From a virus: a stretch of 39,355 nucleotides of DNA. The notes under the pieces are model-generated. The model was not told the origin of the DNA, searched no databases, and saw nothing but the letters and a program-made list of their open reading frames with translations. How positions within the stretch are numbered: position 1 is the first letter of the stretch; every line of letters starts with the position of its first letter. The stretch lies in the IMG/VR virus record IMGVR_UViG_3300035665_001562, positions 1 through 39,355 of that record; one strand, written 5' to 3'. Positions 1 to 7,546 of the stretch are shown piece after piece. A program made the position numbers and the translations under genes.

Positions 1-1
1 C

Positions 2-148
2 ATGGCTGCGAAAGCCATGCAGGGATATCTCATATCCCACGGTGTCTTACTACGTCCCGAAGAAGTCTCTAAGATGTCTTACGTCATTGCAGATGCAATG
101 CTTAAAGAACGAGAAGACTCAACACTGAAAACGGGGGCTAAAAAATGA
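2..148 (+). CDS. Small phage protein of unknown function (48 aa, possibly 5'-truncated)
   Basis: An open frame runs from an ATG at base 2 to TGA at 146-148. It encodes a 48-residue, mostly helical-looking protein with a charged, lysine-rich C-terminus. Because it begins one base inside the window, the true start could lie upstream and the ribosome binding site cannot be seen. Its stop overlaps the next ATG as ATGA (145-148), the same coupling used along the rest of this arm, which supports it being translated. I do not recognise a function. Confidence 0.5.
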   Translation: MAAKAMQGYLISHGVLLRPEEVSKMSYVIADAMLKEREDSTLKTGAKK

Positions 149-261
149 TCAGATGGATAATTGGATTTTTTAAACGCGCCGATGAATTTCGTAAGAGAGA
201 ATGGGCGCACGTGCCACCTCCCGCATGGGGAGCTAAACGAAGTGGGAGGGATTACTGGTGA
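145..261 (+). CDS. Very small protein of unknown function (38 aa)
   Basis: The ATG at 145 overlaps the preceding stop (ATGA), and the TGA at 259-261 overlaps the following GTG start (GTGA at 258-261). The 38-residue product starts with a short hydrophobic stretch (residues 2-9), then becomes basic and Trp/Pro-rich. It is too short for domain assignment. The evidence that it is real is the double stop-start overlap, which leaves no gap between its neighbours. It could instead be a translational relay that feeds ribosomes into the glycosyltransferase gene. Confidence 0.45.
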   Translation: MIRWIIGFFKRADEFRKREWAHVPPPAWGAKRSGRDYW

Positions 262-1430
262 GATCATTACAGGATATGTTCAAGGACGCACTCGCTAACA
301 TTGATGGCGACAAGTTTGACGACGCACTACCGAATCTGAACACGATCATCGAACTGCATCCGCTAGTCGTAGCGTCCTACGTACAGCGCGGTCGGGTGCA
401 TTGGGAGATGAAGCGTTGGGACAAGGCTAAAGAAGATTTTAGCCGAGCCTTACAACTTGATCCGAATAGTGCAGATGCCAAGTGGACGATGGGTCTGATT
501 GAGTTGCAGACCGGCAACTTTGAGCGTGGTTGGGAATTGTACGATCAGCGTTGGGACAGCAGCGTATTTAACTCGCCCAAACTCAAGACCAGACTCCCCG
601 AGTGGCGACCATATCGTGCCTACCAGTCTGTACTTGTATGGTGTGAACAAGGCATAGGCGATCAGTTACTGTACGCAAGTCTGTTAGAAAAAGTCAGGAG
701 TTGTACGAAGAAAGTCACGGTCATGATTGACGTTCGTATGATCGGACTGTTTCAACGCGCTAACCCTGACATCACTTTCATTCCACATGACTCCAAGGTA
801 AAGAACTCTGACTACGATTCGCAAATTGCGATTGGGAGTATCGGCAGACACTTTATCGAGACAAGGGAAGACATTTCCGAGTACCGCAGTACGAACTACA
901 TCAAGCCTAACCCGAAGCGTATTGAACAGGTCAAGCAAGAATTAAATCTGACCGGAGAAGAATTCGTCATTGGCCTATCGTGGGCAAGCACCGCGCCCCG
1001 TATCGACAAGCACAAGAGCGTGGCGTTGGAAGAATTGCTTGGGTTGTGGGATATCCCGAATGTCAAAGTAGTCAATCTCCAGTATGGCAAACCTGATCAT
1101 GACATCGAGCCGTTTGAGGAGAAGACAGGCAAGCAAGTGTGGCAGACCACCGTTAGTAACTTCTTTGACTTGGAAGGCGTGGCGGCGATTATGTCGTTGT
1201 GTAATGCGGTGGTGTCGGTATCGAACGCCAACGTGCATATTGCAGGGGCGATGGGTAGGCCGACCTATGTGCTTGATGCAAACAAACTTTGGTATTGGAA
1301 CCACAAGGACGAGCGTAACAGTCTGTTCTACCCGACAGTCAAACTATTTCCCCGCGAGGGCATGACAGCTCCGTGGACTAATCAGATTCAAGAATTGATT
1401 CAGGAGATCAGAAATGACTTCAAACGATGA
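258..1430 (+). CDS. TPR-domain glycosyltransferase (GT-B, GT9/heptosyltransferase-like)
   Basis: The 390-residue product begins with two or three tetratricopeptide-type helical hairpins (about residues 5-110; the pattern around 'A..DF..AL.LDP' at 56-70 is typical). A GT-B-like domain follows, with the segment 'CEQGIGDQLLYASLL' (about 129-143) typical of TPR/GT9-type transferases. A C-terminal nucleotide-sugar lobe carries 'MSLCNAVVSVSNANVHIAGAMG' features (about 313-334). Such proteins transfer a sugar to glycan or protein acceptors in the cytoplasm; the TPR part usually binds the acceptor. GTG start 258 is chosen because it overlaps the previous stop. It heads a cluster with two further glycosyltransferases (1668 and 2791). 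The sugar donor and acceptor cannot be read from sequence. Confidence 0.8.
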   Translation: MRSLQDMFKDALANIDGDKFDDALPNLNTIIELHPLVVASYVQRGRVHWEMKRWDKAKEDFSRALQLDPNSADAKWTMGLIELQTGNFERGWELYDQRWDSSVFNSPKLKTRLPEWRPYRAYQSVLVWCEQGIGDQLLYASLLEKVRSCTKKVTVMIDVRMIGLFQRANPDITFIPHDSKVKNSDYDSQIAIGSIGRHFIETREDISEYRSTNYIKPNPKRIEQVKQELNLTGEEFVIGLSWASTAPRIDKHKSVALEELLGLWDIPNVKVVNLQYGKPDHDIEPFEEKTGKQVWQTTVSNFFDLEGVAAIMSLCNAVVSVSNANVHIAGAMGRPTYVLDANKLWYWNHKDERNSLFYPTVKLFPREGMTAPWTNQIQELIQEIRNDFKR

Positions 1431-1671
1431 CGATGTGTCTTATTTGGAGATTAAACCAGAACACGTAGTGCAAATGCCGCCACAGGAGAAAGTCTGGGCG
1501 CAGATCGGTGACGATCTCAAACTTGCCCAAATTGATTGGGAAATCATTACAGCAATGGCGAATCAGTTCGACGAGAACCATCGACAAGGCAAACCAAAAA
1601 CGCAAAGCGAAGTGATGAGTAAGTTGTTGGTATTGGTGCGTGAAGAGACGAGGAAGGAGTGCGGTGCGTGA
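1414..1671 (+). CDS. Hypothetical acidic phage protein (85 aa)
   Basis: An 85-residue acidic protein starts at ATG 1414, 17 bases before the end of the TPR glycosyltransferase gene. Its TGA (1669-1671) overlaps the GTG of the next glycosyltransferase. It shows no signal peptide, membrane segment or known motif; residues 25-80 look helical. Its position between two glycosyltransferases, with overlaps on both sides, suggests it is co-translated with them. I do not recognise a family. Confidence 0.6.
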   Translation: MTSNDDDVSYLEIKPEHVVQMPPQEKVWAQIGDDLKLAQIDWEIITAMANQFDENHRQGKPKTQSEVMSKLLVLVREETRKECGA

Positions 1672-2339
1672 AGGTTTTTATCGGTTGGGACAGTCGTGAA
1701 GACATTGCGTATCAAGTATGCCGGGAGTCCTTGGCTAGGAACTCTTCTGTGTTTCTCGACATCAATCCGATCAAGCAAACTGATCTGCGTGAACGGAACG
1801 TGTACTGGCGAGAGCATGACCCGTTAAGTAGCACTGAGTTCAGCTTTACTCGTTTCCTGACACCGTATCTTGCAGGATACAGTGGGTGGGCGTTGTTCAT
1901 GGACTGTGACTTTTTCTGGCGAGGAGATGTAGCAGGAGTCATGGACTACGCCGATCCGAAGTACGCCGTACTATGCGTAAAGCATAAGTACAAGCCGAAA
2001 GAAACGACAAAGATGGACGGTAATCTACAGCACAAGTATCCGAAGAAGAATTGGTCTAGCCTGATGCTGTTGAACTGTGATCATCCAGATGTAAAGCAAA
2101 ACCTAACTTTAACGACCGTCAACATTGCAACTGGAATGTACTTGCATCAATTCCGGTGGACGCTGGAAGAAAACATTGGTGAGTTGCCGATTGCCTATAA
2201 CTACTTGGAAGGGTGGCATACGAAGAACATCTGCCCGAATCCTGTAGCGGTTCACTTCACCCGAGGCGGTCCTTGGTTCGAGGACTGGGGCGATGTGGAA
2301 TACGGCGACGAATGGTTAGCGGTAGCCAAAGAGATGTGA
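1668..2339 (+). CDS. Glycosyltransferase with DxD motif (GT-A fold, GT8-like)
   Basis: The product is about 223 residues and starts 'MKVFIGWDSRE'. It shows the GT-A-type pattern of an N-terminal nucleotide-binding strand, a 'STEFSFTRFLTPYL' segment (about 55-68), and 'ALFMDCDFFWRGD' (about 75-87). Asp79-x-Asp81 there is the metal/nucleotide-sugar DxD motif. The C-terminal 'AVHFTRGGPWFEDW' resembles the acceptor-side end of GT8-like phage enzymes. A GTG at 1659 is in frame, but the GTG at 1668 is preferred: it overlaps the preceding stop as GTGA and has AGGAAGGAG at 1651-1659 at good spacing. It presumably transfers hexose to a phage or host glycan; donor and acceptor are unknown. Confidence 0.8.
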   Translation: MKVFIGWDSREDIAYQVCRESLARNSSVFLDINPIKQTDLRERNVYWREHDPLSSTEFSFTRFLTPYLAGYSGWALFMDCDFFWRGDVAGVMDYADPKYAVLCVKHKYKPKETTKMDGNLQHKYPKKNWSSLMLLNCDHPDVKQNLTLTTVNIATGMYLHQFRWTLEENIGELPIAYNYLEGWHTKNICPNPVAVHFTRGGPWFEDWGDVEYGDEWLAVAKEM

Positions 2340-2340
2340 G

Positions 2341-2763
2341 ATGGGACGAGATAAGAGAAAGGAAGGTAAGGTCTACACAAGGCTGTCGAGGTTCAACGTG
2401 GTTCTGACATTCGAGCAGTACAAGTTTCTGTTAGAGCGTAAGCGTAAGGCACGAGAACTCGACGAGCGCGTGAAATACAAAGACCTAGTAGAGCTATGGG
2501 GTATCAAGCAGTATCACATGGCGGGTGCGGTTCACCGAGGGATAAGACAGTATGACGACAGAATTAAAGCCGAGCGTAAAGACAGTGACAATCGACAACC
2601 AATCCCCACCCGGCGCGTGGAAAGAAGAAATGAGTGCTGCCCCGTGGGGCTATGGTCAAAGTCAGCAGAAGCGCGTCGAGCGATCCTTAGAGAATATTCG
2701 CAGAGCGGGACTGTTCGACGAGGCTACAGTCCTCTTGTTAGAGCTGAATACTTTGAAGACTGA
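2341..2763 (+). CDS. Hypothetical protein with helix-turn-helix-like segment
   Basis: The first about 80 residues look like a genuine small phage protein: a basic start, a helical stretch rich in Lys/Arg/Glu, and a helix-turn-helix-like segment at about residues 47-75 ('DLVELWGIKQYHMAGAVHRG'). This suggests DNA binding. The remaining about 60 residues are Arg/Cys-rich and fully overlap a more convincing frame (2552-2794). The true product may therefore use only the first part, or the two frames may belong together through a frameshift. ATG 2341 follows the glycosyltransferase stop by one base. The function is not recognised. Confidence 0.55.
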   Translation: MGRDKRKEGKVYTRLSRFNVVLTFEQYKFLLERKRKARELDERVKYKDLVELWGIKQYHMAGAVHRGIRQYDDRIKAERKDSDNRQPIPTRRVERRNECCPVGLWSKSAEARRAILREYSQSGTVRRGYSPLVRAEYFED

Positions 2764-2794
2764 GTTAGAACTACTACGCAAAAGTGAAAAGTGA
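2552..2794 (+). CDS. Hypothetical protein overlapping the previous gene out of frame (80 aa)
   Basis: This 80-residue frame has normal-looking composition. A Pro/Gly/Trp-containing middle ('PPGAWKEEMSAAPWGYGQ', about 19-36) is followed by a leucine-rich helical C-terminus (about 40-80) that could form a coiled coil. It overlaps 212 bases of the 2341-2763 frame. Its stop (2792-2794) overlaps the GTG start of the GlcNAc-transferase gene as GTGA, which argues that it is the frame translated here. The ribosome binding site upstream of ATG 2552 is weak. No function can be assigned. Confidence 0.55.
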   Translation: MTTELKPSVKTVTIDNQSPPGAWKEEMSAAPWGYGQSQQKRVERSLENIRRAGLFDEATVLLLELNTLKTELELLRKSEK

Positions 2795-3789
2795 AGTCAT
2801 TTAGAACTTTAGTCAGCATCGCTTCGTATCGAGATCCGCTCCTTGCATGGACAGTGCAAGATGCCTACGAGAACGCCAAGAACAAAGATCACTTGGTGTT
2901 TGGCATCGTGGAGCAGACGTACGAGAAGGATGCGTTTGATTACAAATCGCTGCCGTACAGCAAGCAGATACGCTACGTCCGGGTTGACCCTGACCAGAGC
3001 CGGGGCTGCTGCTGGGCGCGTAGCGTAGGCCAAACTCTATGGGGCAACGAGGACTATTACTTTCAGATCGATTCGCACATCGGGTTTGAACCGGGCTGGG
3101 ATCGGCTGATGGATGCAGCCATGACCCATCTGCGGGAGCACCACGAGCGGCCAATGATTACCAATATGCCGTACTCGATGGAAGCCAAGGACGACGACAT
3201 CATCAACAACCCGATAGTGAAGATCAAAAGCCCGGATGAATTCATACATCTGACCCGGGTGTGCCGCCCCGTACAGAAAGACACAGTGTTTACAGATAAC
3301 TATTTCGTCGGCGTTCAGTGCGACTATGTACCGAAGAGACACTTTGTCCCGGGCTATCTTGTTGCTGCAGGGTGTTTGTTCACGCTAGGCAAGTGGGCAG
3401 AAGAAGTGCCCTACGATCCGTATCTGTTCTTTGAAGGCGAAGAGCAATCTGTCTCGCTTCGATCATGGACGCATGGCTACAACATCTTTCACATCTCGCC
3501 CCTGATGTTCTACCACTACTACGTCTCTGCCTATAAGCAGCGGTTCTGGAGTGACGGCGTAGAACGTCAGACAAACTGGCAAGCTTTAAATGCGCGGTCG
3601 CTCGATAGACTGAAGCGCATCGTGACGGGTGATGATGTCGGTGTATATGGGCTTGGTACTCGGCGGTCGCTGCACGACTACATTCGCTTTACTGGGATTG
3701 ATTACTTGAACAAAAAATTAGAGCCGAAGGCTCTCGACAAGTCTCTCTTCATGCATAATTACAAACTCTCTCCGGGAGCATTCAAATGA
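2791..3789 (+). CDS. GlcNAc-transferase-like protein (GT60 / PF11397 type)
   Basis: The 332-residue protein carries hallmarks of the 'GlcNAc' glycosyltransferase family. These are 'SIASYRDPLL' at residues 9-18, an Ala-Arg-Ser donor-domain stretch at about 76-78, and the metal-binding 'FQIDSHIGF' with Asp94-Ser95-His96 (the family's DxH in place of DxD), followed by 'GWD' at 102-104. A C-terminal acceptor lobe is rich in Tyr/His/Phe. Known members transfer GlcNAc from UDP-GlcNAc to hydroxyproline or Ser/Thr of proteins (for example Dictyostelium Skp1) in the cytoplasm. GTG 2791 overlaps the previous stop. It is the third glycosyltransferase of the cluster. The acceptor here is unknown; a Thr/Pro-rich virion protein of this phage is a candidate (inference). 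Confidence 0.82.
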   Translation: MKSFRTLVSIASYRDPLLAWTVQDAYENAKNKDHLVFGIVEQTYEKDAFDYKSLPYSKQIRYVRVDPDQSRGCCWARSVGQTLWGNEDYYFQIDSHIGFEPGWDRLMDAAMTHLREHHERPMITNMPYSMEAKDDDIINNPIVKIKSPDEFIHLTRVCRPVQKDTVFTDNYFVGVQCDYVPKRHFVPGYLVAAGCLFTLGKWAEEVPYDPYLFFEGEEQSVSLRSWTHGYNIFHISPLMFYHYYVSAYKQRFWSDGVERQTNWQALNARSLDRLKRIVTGDDVGVYGLGTRRSLHDYIRFTGIDYLNKKLEPKALDKSLFMHNYKLSPGAFK

Positions 3790-4031
3790 ATATGGAAGGC
3801 GACATACTGGAGTTGATACGCGAACTGCCTGCTCAGATGAACAGCCCGGAAGTATCAACTGAATTTAAATTTATGGTTGCAGGTGCGGTTCTTTGGCGTT
3901 GTGCCGATGAGATCAAAGCCCTGCGAGACGAACTGGAAAAGGTAAAGGCACAAGGATATGGCAAGCGTCGCAAAGGTAAGAAAGTGCAGAAGCTGCAAAC
4001 AGACCTTCATCGATCCGGAATCCTTTCGTAA
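3786..4031 (+). CDS. Hypothetical protein (81 aa)
   Basis: ATG 3786 overlaps the GlcNAc-transferase stop (ATGA). The 81-residue product has an amphipathic helical N-terminal part, a helix at about 25-55 ending in a charged coiled-coil-like stretch, and a very basic tail from residue 58. The last 74 bases overlap the zinc-finger gene in another frame. There are no recognised motifs. The basic tail might bind nucleic acid. Confidence 0.5.
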   Translation: MNMEGDILELIRELPAQMNSPEVSTEFKFMVAGAVLWRCADEIKALRDELEKVKAQGYGKRRKGKKVQKLQTDLHRSGILS

Positions 4032-4140
4032 GCACAAATACATGGGCGGCTACTGCCGCAATCAGGAGTCTTTAAAAGCCGCTGGGTTTATCGAGACTCC
4101 AAAAGGTTGGAAATGCAATAGGCTGATACCTTCCATATGA
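3958..4140 (+). CDS. Small zinc-finger-like protein (60 aa)
   Basis: This 60-residue protein has Cys10-x2-Cys13 followed by His26 and Cys33 in a C2H2/C2HC-like arrangement, with the 'F...SFRKHK' spacing typical of C2H2 fingers. It therefore probably binds one zinc ion and perhaps DNA or RNA. It starts inside the preceding gene and its TGA (4138-4140) overlaps the next ATG (4137). The compact zinc-binding pattern makes it more convincing than the overlapped C-terminus of its neighbour. Target and role are unknown. Confidence 0.6.
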   Translation: MASVAKVRKCRSCKQTFIDPESFRKHKYMGGYCRNQESLKAAGFIETPKGWKCNRLIPSI

Positions 4141-4682
4141 TTTACTCAGGCGCGGGGCCGCTACCCCGACACACATACTGCTACGTGCAGCCACACGCTC
4201 TAGGCAACGAAGATTGGTTACGAGTGTCATGGTTTGGTCTAGTCAGCCATCCCGGTCGCACATGGGGCTGTCATGTGATGCTTGAATGCGGAGCGGTATA
4301 CCGCAACGTACCGCTGCATCAACTGACGCACAAAATCACCGCAGAATCTATGGAGTGGGGGCCGAGCGACAGCCAAACATGGGATTGTTATGGCCACCAT
4401 TTCAGTATGGTGGAGTATCCGTTTCTTGAAGCTGTGCCTGTAATCGTTCGATTACGGTCAAAGAAAGAACTGACCGGAAAGTATATGTTCACGGCAATAC
4501 CCATGCTGGATGGGTTTAGTTTGGAGCCGGAGCAGTCGAAGGAATTCTACTTTATCAAGTTGGATAACGGTAGGTTCACGGCACAGCCCACTAACCACAT
4601 CCTCGTGCAGGATAAGTCTTTCATCACGGCATCTGAGTGGCCAAGACTGAAGCGGCAGACTGACACGTGGAGTGTTGACTAG
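4137..4682 (+). CDS. Conserved-looking phage hypothetical protein (181 aa)
   Basis: The 181-residue protein is rich in Trp, His and Tyr, with no signal peptide or membrane segment. It has the mixed strand/loop pattern of a small beta-rich domain. ATG 4137 overlaps the preceding stop, and its TAG (4680-4682) overlaps the GTG of the DNA polymerase gene. This tight coupling suggests production together with the replication genes. I do not recognise a family and assign no function. Confidence 0.6.
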   Translation: MIYSGAGPLPRHTYCYVQPHALGNEDWLRVSWFGLVSHPGRTWGCHVMLECGAVYRNVPLHQLTHKITAESMEWGPSDSQTWDCYGHHFSMVEYPFLEAVPVIVRLRSKKELTGKYMFTAIPMLDGFSLEPEQSKEFYFIKLDNGRFTAQPTNHILVQDKSFITASEWPRLKRQTDTWSVD

Positions 4683-6535
4683 TGAGCGTTATCACACTGG
4701 ACTTCGAAACGTACTACTCGAAAGAGTTCAGCCTATCCAAGTACACGACTGAGGAATACATCCGCGACAAGCGGTTTGAAGTGATTGGTGTTGCGGTCAA
4801 GGCAGACAACGAACCCACCGAATGGTTCAGTGGATCGCACAACGACATCGCAGCGTTTCTTAAAAAGTTTGACTGGGAACACTCAGCACTTCTCTGTCAC
4901 AACACATTGTTTGACGGGGCGATACTGGCTTGGATCTTTAACATCAAGCCTGCTTTCTATATGGATACGCTCTGCATGGCGCGAGCCATTCATGGCGTAG
5001 ATGCGGGGGGATCACTTGCCGCTCTGGTCGAGCGGTATAACTTAGGGAAGAAAGGCACGGAGGTGGTAGATGCCTTGGGTAAAAAGCGTAGTGAATTTAC
5101 TGACATCGATCTTGCTCAGTACGGCAATTATTGTATTAATGACGTTAACCTTACCTTTAATCTTTTTAATCGTCTGTCTGAAAGATTTCCGGGAACAGAA
5201 CTTGAGCTGATTGATCTGACGCTGCGGATGTTCATCGATCCGATGCTGATGATTGACGACGCTTTGCTGATGGATCGACTAGAGGAAATCCGTGCCGAGA
5301 AGATGGAGCTACTTGGCGGTCTGAAAGATGTCCTGAAAGCAGAGAACGAGGAAGAGGTACGCAAGAAACTCTGCAGTAACAAACAGTTTGCCAAGGTCTT
5401 GGAGAATCACGGTATCAAGCCGCCCACCAAGACTAGCCCCACGACGGGCAAGGAGACGTTTGCGTTTGCCAAGAACGACGAGAAGTTTATTGAGTTGCAG
5501 GGGCATGAAGACCCAGTCATCCAGCAACTCTGCGCGGTACGTCTGGGTACTAAATCAACACTGGAGGAAAGCAGAATTGAACGCTTTATTCATATTCGTG
5601 GTAGGAACCGTGGTCGGCTACCTATCCCGCTCAAGTATTACGGCGCTCACACGGGTCGCTGGTCGGGTATGGACGCCGTCAACCTACAAAACCTTCCATC
5701 ACGAGATAAGAAAAAGAAGACACTCAAAAATTCGGTGGTGGCTCCGCCGGGTCATGTCGTTATCAACTGCGACTCCTCGCAAATCGAAGCTCGCGTCCTT
5801 GCGTGGCTGGCTGGCCAAGCATCTGTAGTCGAGCAGTTTCGCAAAGGCGAGGATGTGTATTCGATCTTTGCCAGCAAGATCTACGGCAGGGAGATCAGTA
5901 AGAAAGACCCTGTCGAGCGGTTCGTGGGCAAGACCTGCATCCTCGGCCTTGGGTACGGCACTGGGGCACTGAAGCTCCGGCACACTCTGAAGACGCAGCC
6001 ACCCGGGGCAGACATCACAGAGGAAGAAGCCAAGCGGTATGTGACCGTGTACCGCACCGAGAACAACAAGATTCCGGATCTCTGGGCAGAGTGTGACCGT
6101 GCTTTAAATGCCATGATGAAAGGGTCAAAGAAGAGTTTCTCTTTGGGCTTTGGCGAAGCTCTATGGATCACTCCGGACGGTATTGAACTACCGAATCATC
6201 TACACATCCGGTACGCAAACCTGCGACTAGATGAGAATGGCAAGATGATCTATGACTCACGCAAGGGGCCGGTCAACATCTGGGGCGGCTCGATGGTGGA
6301 GAACGTGGTGCAGGCACTTGCCCGCATCATCGTGGGCGAACAGATGATTAAGATCCGGGAGAAATATCGACCCGTCCTGACAGTGCATGACGCTGCCGTG
6401 ATGGTTGTCCCTAAAGCTGAAGCGACAGAAGCAGTTGATTTCATAACAAAAGTTATGTCTACTGCACCAGATTGGTGTGCAGATTTACCTGTCGCCTGTG
6501 AAGCCAAATGGGGCGAGTCATACGGAGAATGCTGA
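4682..6535 (+). CDS. polA: Family A DNA polymerase with 3'-5' exonuclease
   Basis: The 617-residue replicative polymerase has a DnaQ-like proofreading domain: ExoI Asp7/Glu9 in 'LDFET', ExoII Asp78 in 'HNTLFD', ExoIII Tyr150-x3-Asp154. The polymerase domain has motif A 'INCDSSQIEAR' (catalytic Asp364, Glu369), motif B Arg413-x3-Lys417 followed by 'LGLGYG' (421-426), and motif C 'TVHDAAV' with Asp570. The Glu that normally follows this Asp (HDE) is Ala571. There is no 5'-nuclease domain, as in T7-type phage enzymes. It starts at GTG 4682, overlapping the previous stop, and ends directly before the PD-(D/E)XK nuclease. It copies the phage genome; a T7-like thioredoxin-binding loop is not evident. 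Confidence 0.95.
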   Translation: MSVITLDFETYYSKEFSLSKYTTEEYIRDKRFEVIGVAVKADNEPTEWFSGSHNDIAAFLKKFDWEHSALLCHNTLFDGAILAWIFNIKPAFYMDTLCMARAIHGVDAGGSLAALVERYNLGKKGTEVVDALGKKRSEFTDIDLAQYGNYCINDVNLTFNLFNRLSERFPGTELELIDLTLRMFIDPMLMIDDALLMDRLEEIRAEKMELLGGLKDVLKAENEEEVRKKLCSNKQFAKVLENHGIKPPTKTSPTTGKETFAFAKNDEKFIELQGHEDPVIQQLCAVRLGTKSTLEESRIERFIHIRGRNRGRLPIPLKYYGAHTGRWSGMDAVNLQNLPSRDKKKKTLKNSVVAPPGHVVINCDSSQIEARVLAWLAGQASVVEQFRKGEDVYSIFASKIYGREISKKDPVERFVGKTCILGLGYGTGALKLRHTLKTQPPGADITEEEAKRYVTVYRTENNKIPDLWAECDRALNAMMKGSKKSFSLGFGEALWITPDGIELPNHLHIRYANLRLDENGKMIYDSRKGPVNIWGGSMVENVVQALARIIVGEQMIKIREKYRPVLTVHDAAVMVVPKAEATEAVDFITKVMSTAPDWCADLPVACEAKWGESYGEC

Positions 6536-7189
6536 GTGATTAAGTGGAGCTACAGTGGACTGAAGGATTACGTGAACTGCCCTCGGCAGTATTACGAAGT
6601 TAAGGTTGCTAAGAATTTTACGAAGCGGCCTACGCAGCAGATGCTGTACGGTACGGCTGTGCACAGTGCACTGGAGAACTACGTCAAAGATGGCAGGCCG
6701 CTAGAGAAGAACTATGAGCGGTATCGACCCATGCTGGATGCCCTGCTCGGCATCGACGGAGAACGATTCCCTGAATACCGCATGGCGTTGAATGAGGATT
6801 TAAATCCTTGCTCCTTTGGCGGCGAGGAATATTGGGTACGCGGTATCGTGGACTTGCTCATCGTCAACGGTGACACCGCTCATATCGTGGACTACAAGAC
6901 GGGAAGTGCGAAGTATCCAGACGTGAAGCAGTTACGACTGATGTCGCTGATGACGTACGCTCACTTCCCGCAGGTTAATAACATAAAAGCAGGACTGTTG
7001 TTTGTCGCGCACAACACGTTCATCGATGAAGAGTACAAGCGCGAACAGGTCAGCTCGATGTGGGAAAACTTCATCCCCGAGCTGGAGCGTCTAAGACTGT
7101 CGCATGAACACGACAAGTGGCCTGAGAACCCGACCCCGCTGTGCGGCTGGTGTCCGGTGACTACCTGTCAGTTTCAAAGGGTGAGGTAG
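6536..7189 (+). CDS. PD-(D/E)XK nuclease, RecB/Cas4-like, with Fe-S-type cysteines
   Basis: The 217-residue protein has the RecB-family core: His43 in 'GTAVHSALE', Asp106 in 'GIVDLL', Asp119-x-Lys121 in 'VDYKTG', and Gln132. Cys15, Cys203, Cys206 and Cys211 reproduce the one-plus-three cysteine arrangement of Cas4/AddB-type nucleases that hold a 4Fe-4S cluster. It likely degrades or trims DNA ends during phage recombination or replication. The GTG start lies immediately after the polymerase stop with no gap, so the two are probably coupled. No helicase domain is attached, and no CRISPR array is present to suggest a Cas4 role. Confidence 0.9.
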   Translation: MIKWSYSGLKDYVNCPRQYYEVKVAKNFTKRPTQQMLYGTAVHSALENYVKDGRPLEKNYERYRPMLDALLGIDGERFPEYRMALNEDLNPCSFGGEEYWVRGIVDLLIVNGDTAHIVDYKTGSAKYPDVKQLRLMSLMTYAHFPQVNNIKAGLLFVAHNTFIDEEYKREQVSSMWENFIPELERLRLSHEHDKWPENPTPLCGWCPVTTCQFQRVR

Positions 7190-7192
7190 CAA

Positions 7193-7546
7193 ATGCACAT
7201 AGATGAAATTGACCCGATCTTGTCATGGGAATTAGAAGTTAAGCGACTCAGAAAAGAACTGAGAAAGAAAATTGATCGCATAAAGAAGTTAAAGAACGGT
7301 GAAGAGATACGCGATGCGTACAAGGAAATAGACAAGAAACGGAAAATAATCGGCGACCTTCATGTGCGTATTGATGCTTTAAAAGCAGAAATACTTCTTG
7401 GTCAAGAGAAGTACGCAAAACTAGAAGCCGCGCACAAGAAGCTGCAGGAGAAGTTTGAAGTTAATTTTGGATTCCACAAGTATCTTAAAGGTGCTCTGGA
7501 CCAGACAGCAGACTTGATGGAAACCCATAATGGCCAGCGATTATAA
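7193..7546 (+). CDS. Coiled-coil protein (117 aa)
   Basis: The 117-residue protein is very rich in Lys, Glu and Leu/Ile, with heptad-like spacing from about residue 10 to 95, so it is almost entirely a predicted coiled coil. There is no signal peptide or membrane segment. It follows the nuclease gene by 3 bases and overlaps the methyltransferase by 17 bases. Local AT content is higher than in the polymerase gene. A scaffold or binding role is possible, but nothing in the sequence specifies it. Confidence 0.6.
   Translation: MHIDEIDPILSWELEVKRLRKELRKKIDRIKKLKNGEEIRDAYKEIDKKRKIIGDLHVRIDALKAEILLGQEKYAKLEAAHKKLQEKFEVNFGFHKYLKGALDQTADLMETHNGQRL

Noticed and set aside
1659-1667. GTG at 1659 as start of the DxD glycosyltransferase
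   Set aside because: The GTG at 1668 overlaps the previous stop and has AGGAAGGAG at proper spacing; starting at 1659 would use that site as coding sequence.
6536-7189. Cas4 of a CRISPR system
   Set aside because: Cysteine layout and nuclease core fit Cas4 or AddB-like phage nucleases equally, and no other CRISPR parts are present, so a recombination role is more likely.
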